A stretch of 64,000 nucleotides of DNA from Gnetum montanum (GCA_015680685.1 MNCI01036132.1:1037621-1101620); one strand, 5' to 3'. Shown: positions 9,436 to 20,880, counted from the stretch's first letter. Notes: generated by a model not told the origin, from the sequence alone. Translations and numbers: made by a program.

Positions 9436-11597
9436 ATGCCTCTCCTACATGATTATAATAATGCCATAATTAGTGAGGAAGTTCATTGTAGAACCAACGA
9501 ATTATATGACGATGAAGATTGGAGTATACAACCTGAAGTGGGAGTTTTTTATAAACATGAATGAAAAAAACGTCATCATAACACACAAAAGCATAACTTA
9601 CCCGATGACAATGAACCCCCACTAGCCACTATAGGTGTAATGCAAATACAAGAGGCCGTTCGAATCTCACATAGGCATCGTAAAGAGAGTCATCTATCCA
9701 GGCTTGATTTAAACAACTTCCCTACTTTTTCAGGAGGCTATGACTTAGATCCGCAACAACACTTACTAGCCCTCTACGATGCCTGCACATGGAACAACAT
9801 TGATAACGGTTGGCAAAAAATTAAGCTCTTTCCTATGATACTTGTTGACCAAGCTAAAGTATGGTATTACTTGTTAAAACCAAATTCAATGACAATGGTA
9901 GAAGTATTTAATGAAAAATATCAAACCTACGCAAGAGTGTCAACCTTGAGGAAACAAATCCAAGGATGGAAACAAGCAAAACAGAAACCCTTGGACATGG
10001 CTTTAGAAAGATATTATGCACTATTAAACAACTGTCCAGGCCATGGGTTTTCCAAGGAAAGGCTAATGTACCATATTATTGATGGGTTTCGTAATGAAAC
10101 AAGGGAGACCTTAGGAATGTATGCCCAAGGTCAACTATATGAACTACGAACCCATCAAATCCAAGAGCTTATTAAGTGGGTTGCAAAAGAAGAAGGAGAC
10201 TTAGCTTGATGGGAGAGTGTTGAAAAACATCAATGGGATCCAAATTTCAACTTAACAAGTGTCCATAATCATAAAAAGGAGAAATCAACCAATTCCAAGG
10301 TGGAAACATCATCTTTGCCAATACAAAAAACATTAGAAGAAGTTGAGGCAAAGATCAATAAGATGTTGGAATGGACATATCAAAAGTATGGAGAATTTAT
10401 CAAAAATATTGGAGATAAAGTTTTGACAACCCAAGAAGCAAGAAAAAATAGTAGACAATCGGAAAGAAGAGATAAGGAAAAAAGAGCTCAACTGCCAATC
10501 ATACATAAAAATGTAACATATGCCTGTACGATCACCCCAAGGGCCAATGCCCAATCTTGTTACATATATATGAGCATTAGGGAAACACGTTACATCCAGA
10601 GTTCGTACAGAGATACTGTGTTCAATCACAGTGGCAACAATCCCAGTCATGGGGGAATCCACCCTTAGATTGGAGACACCCTTCATATCATCCAAATCCA
10701 AATGCTTATCTTGTTCAACATCCTATTTCTCCAACTGGGCCAACATACTTTATCTCACCACATTACTATTCTCCACAATACTATCAACCCATGCCTCCAA
10801 CACAACCACCACCTTGTGCACCTTATACTCCTCCTAACTTTCAGCATTCTCATCCTTTCCCTCTTTCCACATCGCCACCAACTATTCCTAAGGAATCTGC
10901 ACCATAGCAACAACCCACAAACATCACTTGTGCTACTAATGCCAATAGTACTGGAAAGCCTCCTCAACATCAAAAGCGTCCTTTCTTTAAACACGGCTGT
11001 AAGAAGGGATAATACACTTTCGAGGCCACTGCATCTTCCAACTCAGCACAGGTCCCACACTGGGGTGCACCCTTACCTTTGAACCCAACGCCTCATGTAA
11101 CTTCATCAGGGCCACCAACTAACGCTCCAACAACCATACAACCCAATGAACACAACCATGGGAGGCATCATCCCAATCCTTGCATACCATCTAATGGTCC
11201 TACACATCATAGTGGGTCAACTCGTTATCCGGAAACTACATTGCATAAAGTGCCCCACTATGCTTACTATAACCAAGTGTGTGAACCCCAATGGAATAAG
11301 TATGGACCAGTTCCAATATTTCCAACATGCAAGGATCCTCATCTTCCATTTATTAATCCTTGCATACCATTTAACGGTCACCAACATCATAGTGGGTCAA
11401 CTCGTTATTCGAAAACTACATCGTATAAATTGCCCCACTATGCTTACTATAACCCAGTGTGTGAAACCCAATGGGGTAAATATGACCGACCTAGAATACT
11501 TTCAAAATGCAAGGATCCTAGCCGTGAGTTATTAATACGTGCTGTCATCAACTGTTTAGCTATGAGGGATATCCCTCATTCTAACAAGCGGGATTAA
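9436..11597 (+). pseudogene. gag: T: Athila-like gag polyprotein, interrupted
   Basis: Capsid-type Gag beginning at ATG 9436 (MPLLHDYNN). The retrotransposon-gag domain is well kept at 9690-10200: FPTFSGGYDLDPQQHLLALYD, then AKVWYYLLKPNSMT, FNEKYQTYARVSTLRKQI and ALLNNCPGHGF, a pattern typical of Athila gags. In-frame TGA at 9562-9564 and 10207-10209 could each derive from CGA (Arg). A frameshift near 10540 moves the frame into a Pro/Gln/Tyr-rich tail (10700-10900) and then a His/Pro-rich tail ending at TAA 11595-11597. I see no CCHC knuckle. The tail contains a 180-bp tandem duplication. Total length would be roughly 720 residues. Confidence 0.8.
11173..11525 (+). repeat. 180-bp tandem duplication inside T gag tail
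   Basis: Two direct copies with a period of exactly 180 bp: the block starting at TCCTTGCATACCAT (11178) recurs at 11358. Both stay in frame and encode about 60 residues running from NPCIP through HHSGSTRY and PHYAYYN to CKDP. Divergence is moderate, so the duplication is older than the latest decay. Confidence 0.85.
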
Positions 11598-13487
11598 TAA
11601 CCATTTTTATTTTCTTTGATTTTACAACTTTTTGTTTTCCAGATTTTCATTTTTCAACTTTTTGTTTTGTGTTTTTATCTTTTTATGTTTTTGTAAGTAA
11701 TCTCGTCTATGAATAAAACACTCATGTGGAACGTTGGTTGAGGTGTGTTCTATGTTATTAAGTCTCGATGGATCAATTATTTGGAGAGTGAGCCCCTTAC
11801 ATCCACTCATACACTCTATGAATAAGAGGGTCTATTCAAGGGTACAATGATATTCTTGATATTCTTTAAAATTAAAATTAATTTTATGTTCATTGTACCC
11901 AGAATGAAGAAGGATGGATCAAGAGGGAATGATTAGGGTGTGACATTAAGGGTATTTGCGGATTCTCTTTGGTGACAACTGTGGGTGTTATCATGCAACA
12001 TGGTCGTACTAAGATCCTTGTAGATCTAATGAAAAATGGGAGTAAGAGTAATCAAAAAGGCACTTGAAAATCAAACGCTATTCTAGGGGGTCCCACTGGA
12101 AAGACATGCACCCATGCCTGAAGGTTGGTAGCTTCTCTAGATTCAGTAAAGTGAAAAAAAGAAGAAGAGAAAAAGAAAATCAAAAAGAAAAACAAGTGCC
12201 ACAAAACAAAAATCACTCCTCCCTTGAACAAAACACCAAATGATTGTACACCTTGTTGTTCTGGTACTCTCATAGTTACTTATCATGAGATGAAATAATG
12301 CGATGTCACTGATTAGAGGAATGGACTTGGTCCTGATCTTGGAATGATGGGTTAATCACACCTTAATAATGCTTTACACGTAGGATGCACTATGCCTTGG
12401 GTCAGTCACCTCATGTCCCAATCTCTACGATCCCTTTCTATACCTCATCTCATCTCACTATTCATGTAATTGTAGCTCGTGTCCCATGTAGCATAGAATT
12501 TTCATCTCATTCCAGTGATATTTACATGTGTGTGTTTTGTGGAGTTAGTGCAGATTACATTTAACCCTTCTAGTGCCCATGGACACTTTAAGTGTGGTTA
12601 CACAAGGGCATTATAGGTTGAAACCTGCTTTGGGGAGGACCCACTTGTGTAGTTTTTGTTGTAATCTTCACTTAGGACATAGCTCACACACACACAATTT
12701 CTTACCCTTAGTTTAATTTTTCAATTGATATTCTTTCCCTTATTATTATCCCTCTGAATTTCAATGTTCTGATGAATCATCACATAGCCTTTTTTAATCC
12801 CATCTGAGATCCTTATTGATAAATACCACACCATCATAATTTTCATGCCTTCAGAACTAGTTGAATTAACCTGGAACCCTTTAACAATCATCCATATGTC
12901 CTTAGTTTACATCGTTTAATTTCAACGAAATATTAAAAATTCGGCCCATTCTCTAAGTGCCCTAACTTCAATGAAAATATATATGCGTAACCCCCTTGTG
13001 CTAATCAACATCATTTGCAATTGTCCACGTAGGGGAAGTTTTTCAATTCCTCTCTATGACTTGCGATTGCACATCCCTTGCTTTCATATCCATAACTCGC
13101 TTGCTGATACTCCAATTTTTATTCTGTTTGAACCTACTTGAACCCAGAGTGTTCAGCTTAGTCATGGGGGAGGGGCACATACTGAATAGTGCATATAGTG
13201 CATAATTTTTTTTGAAATTCATCCTCACCCAAAGAACATCTTTAAGGGTAATTAGTTGTAGAATTAAGAATAGCATGTGTTAAAAACAATTTCATCCCCT
13301 TAGCTATACCAGAAAATTAAATTTGGAAACCACCTAAGCAAAGAGGACTAAATACTATAATCTTTTGGGGACATGTTCTTCCAATAATCACCATCACACG
13401 GAAATAAAGTAAATCTATTAAGGTAAGTAGTAAGGTATAACCTAACTTTGGTAACAACCTTACTAATGATTGGTCCCGTGTGATTGT
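11598..13487 (+). mobile_element. T: internal spacer without coding signal
   Basis: About 1.9 kb between gag and the 3' ORF. I see T-rich tracts just after gag (11610-11690), a short CACACACACA run near 12687 and scattered stops in all frames. RT, RNase H and integrase would normally lie here; no trace of their motifs is visible on either strand. Confidence 0.6.
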
Positions 13488-14087
13488 AGATGGCCCCGAA
13501 ACGTGGACAACAGGAAGATCCTGCTCAAGGTGTGATCGAACGATCTCAAAGAGGTGGAAGACAAGATCCTACTGGACAACATGTAAAATAGGAGGAACAA
13601 TCATTCAGCATTTATCAAGAAGATCCTCCTACTGTACGGTCCGAGTAGGCAGAAGCAAGAGATACCCTCTCTAAAAGCGGTTCCTGGAAATTAGGGGAAA
13701 CGTACCAATTTTGGCACAATAAAGAAGAAGGCACCATGGTTAACATTTGTGGTGTGACTATTGATTTCTCTATTCAAGCCATTTTGAAAGTATTAAACCT
13801 TCTGAATATAGGGCCAAAGGATGCTCAGAACTAGCTGGACACTTTCAGAACCAAGCAACTTAATAAACTATTGACAGAGAATAAAAGGGTGGTGGAAGAA
13901 AAAGAGAAGGATGACTGGGATGCGTCTATGACACAAGCACAAACTTACATGCATGCCAAGGCACTCAAGGCCTTACAAGAGGAGAAACTCCAGGCCATAC
14001 TTCAACACCATCAAATCCTAAGATCTAGAGTGTAAGAAAAGGGAAAGACACCTATGGAGGAGCCACCACCACCAGGAACTACATGAG
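13488..14087 (+). pseudogene. T: extra 3' ORF of unknown function
   Basis: An ATG at 13488 opens a frame of about 200 codons to a TGA at 14085-14087, broken by TAG three times and TAA once. The start reads MAPKRGQQEDPAQG. The middle reads VNICGVTIDFSIQAILKVLNLL and the tail is charged and helical (ENKRVVEEKEKDDW), followed by EEPPPPG. Each TAG could be a former CAG. It lies in sense orientation just before the 3' LTR, where Athila elements carry an additional ORF. The VxICGVxIDFS stretch recalls the 'putative plant transposon protein' domain of such ORFs, but this is a resemblance from memory. Function is unknown. Confidence 0.6.
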
Positions 14088-14257
14088 TTACACCATTTTG
14101 TAATCATAGGATTTTTCTTTGTGTTGTGTCTCAATTTTGTTCTGACTCCACACTGCGGAATGAATCCATTCTAGTCAATCAATAATCCCATACCTATCCA
14201 CTATGTAATCAATGGTGCTTATTCTCACTTTAACTCGAGGACAAGTTTTCATTCAGT

Positions 14258-14267
14258 CGTGGGGGTA
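14258..14267 (+). other. T: polypurine-type tract
   Basis: CGTGGGGGTA lies directly before the 3' LTR start TGATGAG, the position of the plus-strand primer. It is short and only G-rich, but placement is exact. Confidence 0.55.
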
Positions 14268-15120
14268 TGATGAGTCATGAATTTGCTGGCTATGATATCG
14301 CAACTGTGATATCATAGTCGTGATATCCCAGCCCTGTTGTATCAGTAGCCGTGATATTGTAGCTGCGATATAGCGGCCTGCCTCAATTTCTATAAATAAG
14401 AGGTGGCTTTCCTAGTTTTAGGCATCTAGTTTAGTTCCTTAGCGAAGCTCTGGCAGTTTTCCCCTTCCAGAGATAGAATATTTTTCAGTATCTACCCGCA
14501 GTGTGGTGATTGTAATTGTATGGCATCCTTTATTCGAGTGTGACGTACTTGGACATGCACATGATCGGCAATAAAGATCGAGATTACTTCATCATTGTAA
14601 CATTCACTTTGTTTATTTATTTAATTATTATTTAATGCTTTCTTAGTTAATATTCTCTCTCACCCTTATCTCCTAGAACCACGGAATGAGTATGACTTGA
14701 TTATGAGGATTTAAGTATGAGTACTTGATAACCCAGTGGCGTACCTAGGATCTATGCTTGGTAATCCCAGTGGTAGTCATGCACGAAGTCCAAGATGTGT
14801 ACGGATGATCAAGGAATGGATGCTCATCGCACTTAGGCTAGATTAGATTCTCTTGCCCTTTTCCTCCTAGCTTAGCTTAGTTAATATTACTTTCCATTGC
14901 CTTCAAGAGTAGCATTAGGTTAGAACATATCATACACCTCACTCTAGACTAAACCATACGTGACAAATATAATACTAGTCCAAGTGGGAAGATAGTGAAC
15001 TGCGACCTAAGGATAATTGTCTAGGTGCCACAACTAGTCCGTCTATGAAGTTCGACCGGATCATGCATGAGAATGCTCGTATTCATATGGTTGAGTGTAG
15101 GGGTACCTCGCCACTCATCA
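14268..15120 (+). repeat. T: 3' LTR
   Basis: The 853-bp right LTR has the same termini as 8556-9305. Its palindrome array is shorter: GATATC at 14294, 14308 and 14322, plus GATATT at 14353 and GATATA at 14367. It retains 14754-14917, which is missing from the 5' LTR. The TATA-like TATAAATAAGAGG is at about 14391. The array difference of 58 bp equals about four 14-bp units. Confidence 0.9.
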
Positions 15121-15467
15121 TTGGACATCTTGAAGAGCTTTGATGGTAAATTGCAACGTAGTGTTGATTTTGTGCAAGATGAGGGATCTTCATGAATAAG
15201 TAAAATCAAGTCTTGAGAAGAAGGTTGAAGAGAAAGTTCTCAAGAGAAATGAGGGCAAACATAAGTGAAATTTTTGTATTGGCAACTTAGTTTATGTAAA
15301 CTTAAAGAAGAAGTAGTTTAGAGATATCAATTTCTTCAAGTTGAAAGCTAAGAAGATGGAGCCTTTTAGAATTAAGGCTAAGATTAATGATAATGCTTTT
15401 GAAATTAGTTTACCAAATGATGTTAATATGCATTAGCATGGATTAGTTAATGAGAAGACCATACAAG
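15121..15467 (+). pseudogene. E: integrase C-terminal part, second segment
   Basis: This continues E's integrase after T (ILKSFDGKLQRSVDF) through KLKAKKMEPFRIKAKINDNAF, which corresponds to the GPY/F region, to LVNEKTIQ at 15466. No chromodomain follows in this family. Element D then interrupts it. The last codons (GSINELK) resume at 33481, so the sequence EKTIQ-GSINELK is restored across D, matching EKTLQGSIDKLK in D's own copy. 15463-15467 (ACAAG) is the left target duplication of D. Confidence 0.8.
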
Positions 15468-16412
15468 ATATAGAGCAGGTTCACTCCAATAATTAATCTT
15501 CTTCCAACACTAAATCTAGAGATTATGAAAAGATAATTAGTTTCATAGAAATCAAGAAAAATAGCTATCTTCAATTATTTGATTAGAAGATTATAATAGG
15601 ATTTCCAAAACCCACAAACATCTAAAATATATCATACTCAAAAAATATTGTAGAGCATGAGATTCTACAATCACATAATGATTGTTCTGAATGCAAGATA
15701 TAATCGATTGAGAAATTCTCCCACATCTCAGAAATGAGATTTAAATTAAGGAAGTAAACAAGAGATAAGAACACATAGGTTAATCCAAATAGACATTTAC
15801 TCTAGAGTTGTAACCTCACATGTAGTTACTCAATATGCTCTATCATATTCTTTGTGAAGTTCTTCTCAACTTAAGAGCTCTCACCAAGGCTTCTCTTTTT
15901 TACCTCTATGGATACAAGCATGAAACAATCCATATACATTAAAAAAAATTAAAAAAAATAAAATACTTGAAAGCCTTCCTTAAGCTCTAATTGAATATCC
16001 TTTGCTATTTTCCATATTTTTCTACTTTCTCTTGCTATTTCCTAAATTGGAATAACCAATTCTATAAGTTTCCTAGTTGTACGTATCTTCTTTGGCCTTC
16101 TTGGATCATCTCTCGCATGATCCCAACTTGTGGATGAGATGTTTTCTATTTTTGGGAGACATCTTCTCATTAGGGGAGCTATCTCTTCCATCACAACACA
16201 TCTTCCTCAAGACATCTCCTCTTATGGGAAGATGTCTTTCCTAAGACATCTTCTCTATGGGCAAGACGTCTCCTCTAAATCCAAGATGTCTCCTGCTAGG
16301 CTTAAGATGTCTTTTGTGAAGACTCCACTTCCTAAAAATAGATAATGATTGAAGCCTTTAAAACACATACATAGGGAAGAACAAGGGGATTAGAAGATAT
16401 GTTCTTATTCCA
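15468..16412 (-). repeat. D: 3' LTR, minus orientation
   Basis: It aligns with 32553-33476 along its length (the CACTCCAATAATTAATC end, the tail with GTAGAGCATGA, and the U3 array). The start on the minus strand is TGGAATAAGAAC at 16412, preceded by the purine-rich GATGGGAGAGC (16413-16423). The terminal bases at 15468 are decayed relative to the expected ...CCAACA. Confidence 0.8.
16158..16310 (-). promoter_or_regulatory. GACGTC-derived palindrome array, 20-bp period, D 3' LTR
   Basis: GACATC, GATGTC or GACGTC cores start at 16158, 16211, 16231, 16245, 16265, 16285 and 16305. Intervals in the main block are 20, 14, 20, 20 and 20 bp. The unit is AAGACRTCTYC; the copy at 16265 keeps the palindrome GACGTC and the rest look like CpG-deaminated forms of it. 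GACGTC is a C-box-type ACGT core known to bind plant bZIP factors; use here is inferred. Confidence 0.65.
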
Positions 16413-16605
16413 GCTCTCCCATCGTTCAAAAAGTGAACTCAAGTAAATAGGAGAGAACGGGTTGAAATGATTTCCCACTCATGAAGTATGATCTCATGGA
16501 TCTATAAAACATAATTTATGGTCTTATCCTTTCAATGGATCAAGTATTCATACCTCTTAACTCCCTAAGTTCTAGAAGCTTTCCTCCACTTGAGTACGAT
16601 GTTGA

Positions 16606-17395
16606 TAGCCTATTTCAACTTATCAATGCTACCCTGTAAGGTCTTTTCATCAATAGGTCCATGATATTGCACATGATCTGATACATTAAATGCAAAATAC
16701 ATACTACCATCATTTGGTAAATTAATCTCAAAATAGTTATTATTGATCTTAGCCTTGATTTTGAAAGGCATCATCTTCTTGGCTTTTAACTTGGAGAAGT
16801 TAACACCTCTTAACCACTTCTTCGTTAAGTGCACTTTAACCAAATCACCAATAGCAAAATTTGGTTTCCATTTACCCTCATTCCTCTTGAAGACTCTCTC
16901 TTGAGCCTTCTTCTTAAGATTTGGTTTTACTTATTCATGGAGATCCCTCATCTTTTGCAGAAAATCAACTCTAATTTGAGCTTGAACATGAAAGCTCTTT
17001 AAAGTGTTCACCATATTTGGACAAAACCAATAGTTCACCTTAACTGGGGTTTTTCCAATAGTAATATAAAAAGCACTATTGTATGAAAAAGCAGCATTAA
17101 ACAACAAGTTTTTCCACTTGTTTGGTTATCTATCACACACATATCTTAATATGTTTAGCAAGTATTTAATCACCAGCTTAGTTTATCCATTAGATTATGG
17201 ATGATATGTACTAAAAAAATTTAACTTTATTCCTAAAATTTTCCAAATGGACCCCCAAAGATAACTTGTAAATTTGAAGTATTTGTCACTAACAATATGC
17301 AAAGGAATTCAATGTAACTTCATAACATGTTAGAAAAATAAATTTACAACATAAGAAGCATTAGTCACCTTTTTAGACAGAATGAAGTGTGCTGT
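16606..17395 (-). pseudogene. D: integrase, core to C-terminus
   Basis: The minus strand reads from FILSKKVTNASYVVNL through LHIVSDKYFKFTS (second catalytic Asp) and a decayed TYHP-SNG segment to the C-terminal domain GDLVKVHLTKKWLRG, KLKAKKMMPFKIKAKINNN and FNVSDHVQYHGPIDEK. The last 77 codons (16843 down) are uninterrupted, ending SIDKLK before a stop. The N-terminal zinc finger and first catalytic Asp are absent because the frame starts at the C1 junction. There is no chromodomain after the GPY/F-like region. Confidence 0.8.
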
Positions 17396-17918
17396 TATCC
17401 TAGCATAGTTGATCATTTGTAGCAAGTTTTGATGCCCCAAAGCCATCAAAATCCATTTTTATACTAAAAATAGTAAACAAAATTTTGTGACCTCACTGGC
17501 TTCATGTCAACTATACTAGCCTTAGAGGACTACATTGGAATTTGTTGGAATTTGTTGAGATCATGGTGACTACACTAGGTTTTGTTGGAAAAATGAAAAT
17601 CCAACACCATCTATGATGGGGGTAGGTAGTTCCAATGTAGTTGAGGCTATACCCCCACAAAACCCATGAAAATGCCAAATTTGGTAGTCTCCTAGGCATT
17701 TTAAGCCTTCACAAGTTCATATATTGACATAACATTGCCTTTTCCACTTCAGAAGTGACACAATAGTAACTTATGAGGCAATTTTCAGCCTAAAAAAGTT
17801 AACATATGCAAGATTACAACTCATGGACCATAAAAATTACATTTACAATAAGATCTTACCTCAAGTTGGGTCGTGAAGGGTTACAAGTTACAACATTTGT
17901 TTTCTTGGTGTTGTTTCA
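17393..17918 (-). repeat. C1: truncated 3' LTR
   Basis: It starts at TGAAACAACACCAAG on the minus strand (17918), next to a purine tract (GAAAAAGAGAGG), and matches the 5' LTR at 30183-30708. It ends inside the LTR near GCTGTTATCC (about 17393), where D integrase begins. Both partners share a few bases there, consistent with an illegitimate deletion. Confidence 0.75.
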
Positions 17919-18911
17919 TTGACCTCTCTTTTTCAATGTTTAAAGGATTGATCAAAGAGGCACCGACAAAGAATACAAAACATCACTGCAAGCCCATCAC
18001 TAACATTTCCTCTTCATGCTTGATCATGTAGTGTTAAACCATGCCAAAGAATTCTTATGATAATGGGATATGGTTATGATTAGGTGATAAAAGTTATTAG
18101 TTAAATTTGTTCATTAGGAAATGGTAATCAAGGTTAACAATGAATTCCATAGGTTGACATCATGGCTACGATATGATAATGATATGTTGAATAATCAATA
18201 AGGCTTTGCAGTTCATACTTTTAAGTGTTGGTAACTTGGTAATGTTTTTGAGGAATCAACACCTCACTCCAAGGTTTTCTTGGACTTTAGGATTTTTTGG
18301 ATGAAGCTTTCAATGGGTTTCATTGCCAAGGCCATGTTTAATTTGGTTTTTCCATTGAATTAGATGTGTTACATTCAATGGCCTTGTGGTGGAGCATGAT
18401 GAATAAGATGTCAAATGGCCATAATGCATGGGTGTCAAACATAGGTTAACATTGTCATTTAAGGAAATGAAGGTCATAATCTAGCTATGGGTTTGGGCTT
18501 AAGAAGAGGTAATAGGAGTGAGGTGGAATAATCACTCTTGGTATTGTAGGACAAGCTTACCAAATCTTGTGCATTGATGTCACATGGTGATTTGCTACTA
18601 TAATGAGTTGCATGTTTGCGATTACTCCAGACTTCATCCTACAAGCACAACTCTAGGAGAATAACAAAACAAGACAAAGAAAGCATGTTGTCATAATACA
18701 ATGCATTAGCTACATGAAAGAATCAATAAACCAGGCCACCAAAGGTCGTAATCATTATGCACAAAAGGGATTTGTATCTTGCATTATAAATGTTACAAAG
18801 TTTTTCAGTCCATTTGTTATGCAAAAAGAGGTAAATAAAAGAATGTTGGTTCATTTTTTATTGGTCACTGTGGTCGTGGATGTTGATGTTGATACCTATA
18901 AAGAAAGCATG
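17919..18911 (-). mobile_element. C1: 3' untranslated region
   Basis: About 1 kb between the integrase stop (18912) and the 3' LTR. It corresponds to 60615-61696 in C2 (shared segments around the GAAGAGGAAA-CATTAGTGAT block). No conserved frame is visible; it ends in the purine tract. Confidence 0.65.
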
Positions 18912-20350
18912 TTATATGTAATAAAGCTTTAAATAGGAATGATTGATTGGGTTGGCTAATTCATTCCCATCCATGTCTGCCAATTTGAAGGCTTCATTGC
19001 CATAGGCCTTGGTGATCATGAAAGATCCTTCCCAGTTGGTTGAGAAATTATGCACATTCTCACAAATGGCCTTGAGGACCAAGTCTTTCTTCTTGATCTT
19101 TCATTTGTTTGAATCATGGCAGTGTTATTGTTTTTGCCTCTCTTAGTATCACTCGATGTGAGTGAGCATTTTCACTCATTGGTCCTCCACTTAGTCTAGG
19201 TCCATGATACATAGCTCCTTATATTGTTCATTGTTAATGAAGTTTGTTAGAGCTACTTTGAGTAATGGAACTTGCAATTCAAGAGTCAAAACAACTTTAG
19301 AACCATAAACCAAGCTATTACATTGGTTGCCGTTCAATAGGTTGTTTCGTAAGCCCAAAGTGCATGGACAAGCTGCTCATGCCGCTTGTGTCTACTATTG
19401 TTTAGCATCTTTTTAAGTAAGTTTGTGACGACCCTGTTTCTAGCTTCAACTTGTCCATTGGCTTAAAGTCATCTGGTGATGAAAAGGACTACTTAATGCC
19501 TAGGTCATGATAAAATTCTTTTGTTTTCTAGTTGCTAAATTATGGTCCATTTTCCATGACTATGATTATAGGTTTGTCAAAATGGGCTACTATATTATCT
19601 AGTGTAAATCTATAGAATTGTTGAGACATCATCTTCCTTAGGGAAATAGCTTCAATCCACTTTGTGAAATATTCAGTTGTAGTTATGATGAAACTATGTC
19701 CTATGGAAGACTTAGATGTTATATGTTCAATGATGTTCAATCCCCATCATTGGAATGACTAGGTTATTTGAGTGGTGTGTAACTTAGTTGGTGGCACATG
19801 TATTAAGTTTTAATGTTGTTGACAAGTTTTATAAGTCTTGACCTTCTACAAGCAATCACTTTTCATATAGAGCCAGTAATAGCTTAGTCACCTAATTTTA
19901 GTGGCCATGGCTCTAGGTCCTATATGTCCTCCATAGATACCCTCATGAACTATCTCAAGGATTATGTGATCTTCAATTTTGCCCAAACACACTAACAATA
20001 TGCCATTGTAAGATCATCAGCATAATTTGTCATCAGCTAAGATGACATACTATTTTGATCATTTATGTACAACATCATTTTGAGAAGTAGTTAGACCTTG
20101 TGGAGATTCACCATGCATGATATAAAACTTGCTATCATCATACCATTCCCTTAGAGTGGTGGTACTAAAAGAGGTTACAAATTTTTCCATACTATTCTAC
20201 ATGATGGGAATAGCATAGTTCATAGTTAAGGTAGGTAACTTACTAAACACATTAGGCATCACACTAAGGGCTAAGGTTGTAATGGCATCAACTAGTGTGT
20301 TCTCGGTTTGGGGTACATGTTGGACACTAATGTTTGCAAATTATTGTATC
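18912..20350 (-). pseudogene. C1: TAT-type integrase
   Basis: The zinc-finger segment (19870-19970) reads HEGIYGGHIGPRAMATKIR. The core at 19540-19740 includes GHSFIITTTEYFTKWIEAISLRKM and NIVAHFDKPIIIVMENGP (decayed second Asp region). The C-terminal end FKLADMDGNELANPINHSYLKLYYI terminates at the TAA 18912-18914. It is collinear with C2 integrase at 59380-60614. Several stops and frameshifts are present. Confidence 0.75.
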
Positions 20351-20376
20351 GGTTTCTTTCCTAGGTCACAGTAAAG

Positions 20377-20880
20377 TTACAAATGTTTTGCTTTGCATGC
20401 ATAAACCTTGTTTACTTGGTTAACCACAAGTTGTAAATTACCTTTGATCATTAAGTGTTTGATTTCTAGGTCATGGACTACCATCATTTTCCTGATCAAT
20501 CCTTCATACTCCACTACATTGTTGGTACATGGGAATTCAAAATGGTAAGAAAAGGATTGAATTTCACTAGATGGGAGTTTTATGATGGTAATAGATCTAG
20601 CCCCATGGGTAGTCAAAGCTTCATCAAAGTGCATGATCACCTCATAGCCCTTAGGTACATTGCTAACAATGTTGAAGTGTTCATCATGGAATTTGGGGTT
20701 TATGGCTGCATGGTATTCTATTGGTGAAGCAATAAGTTGTATGGCTATAGCTTGACCTTTCATTAAGACTTGAGAAATGTAATGTAGATTAAACTTAGAT
20801 ATTATGGCTTTCCAATTGGCTGTATAGCTACTTTCATATATATTAGTCATGATGGCTCTAAGTATGTTGTCTTTACAGAT
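20377..20880 (-). pseudogene. C1: second, archaeal-type RNase H domain
   Basis: This second RNase H downstream of RT is a hallmark of the TAT lineage and degrades the RNA strand. An open run of 157 codons (20850 to 20377) contains MHFDEALTTHG (usually FDGASSTHG; Gly is now Glu), FPCTNNVVEYEGLI with the catalytic Glu, and GNLQLVVNQVNKVY, where the catalytic Asp of GDSQL is Asn. The two altered residues fit G-to-A transitions, so the domain is inactive despite its open frame. Confidence 0.85.

Larger units (their letters stand above)
8556..15120 (+). mobile_element. T: complete non-autonomous Athila-like LTR element
   Basis: LTRs (8556-9305 and 14268-15120) begin TGATGAG and end CTCATCA. A primer site resembling tRNA-Asp follows the 5' LTR, and a G-rich tract (TCGTGGGGGTA) precedes the 3' LTR. 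Flanking 5-mers GTGGA (8551-8555) and TTGGA (15121-15125) are the target duplication with one change. The host integrase frame of E rejoins across it (KIVD to ILKSFDGK). The internal region is only about 5 kb: gag at its 5' end, a separate ORF near its 3' end, and no RT, RNase H or integrase. It must therefore have moved using proteins from another element. Confidence 0.9.

Noticed and set aside
10333-10701. 122-codon minus-strand frame opposite T gag
   Set aside because: Shadow of the Athila-like gag, which has better domain support on the plus strand.
16130-16345. Open frame within repeated AAGATGTCTC units
   Set aside because: Codons arise from the LTR motif array; no protein pattern.
20473-20727. 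84-codon plus-strand frame
   Set aside because: Shadow of the C1 archaeal-type RNase H.
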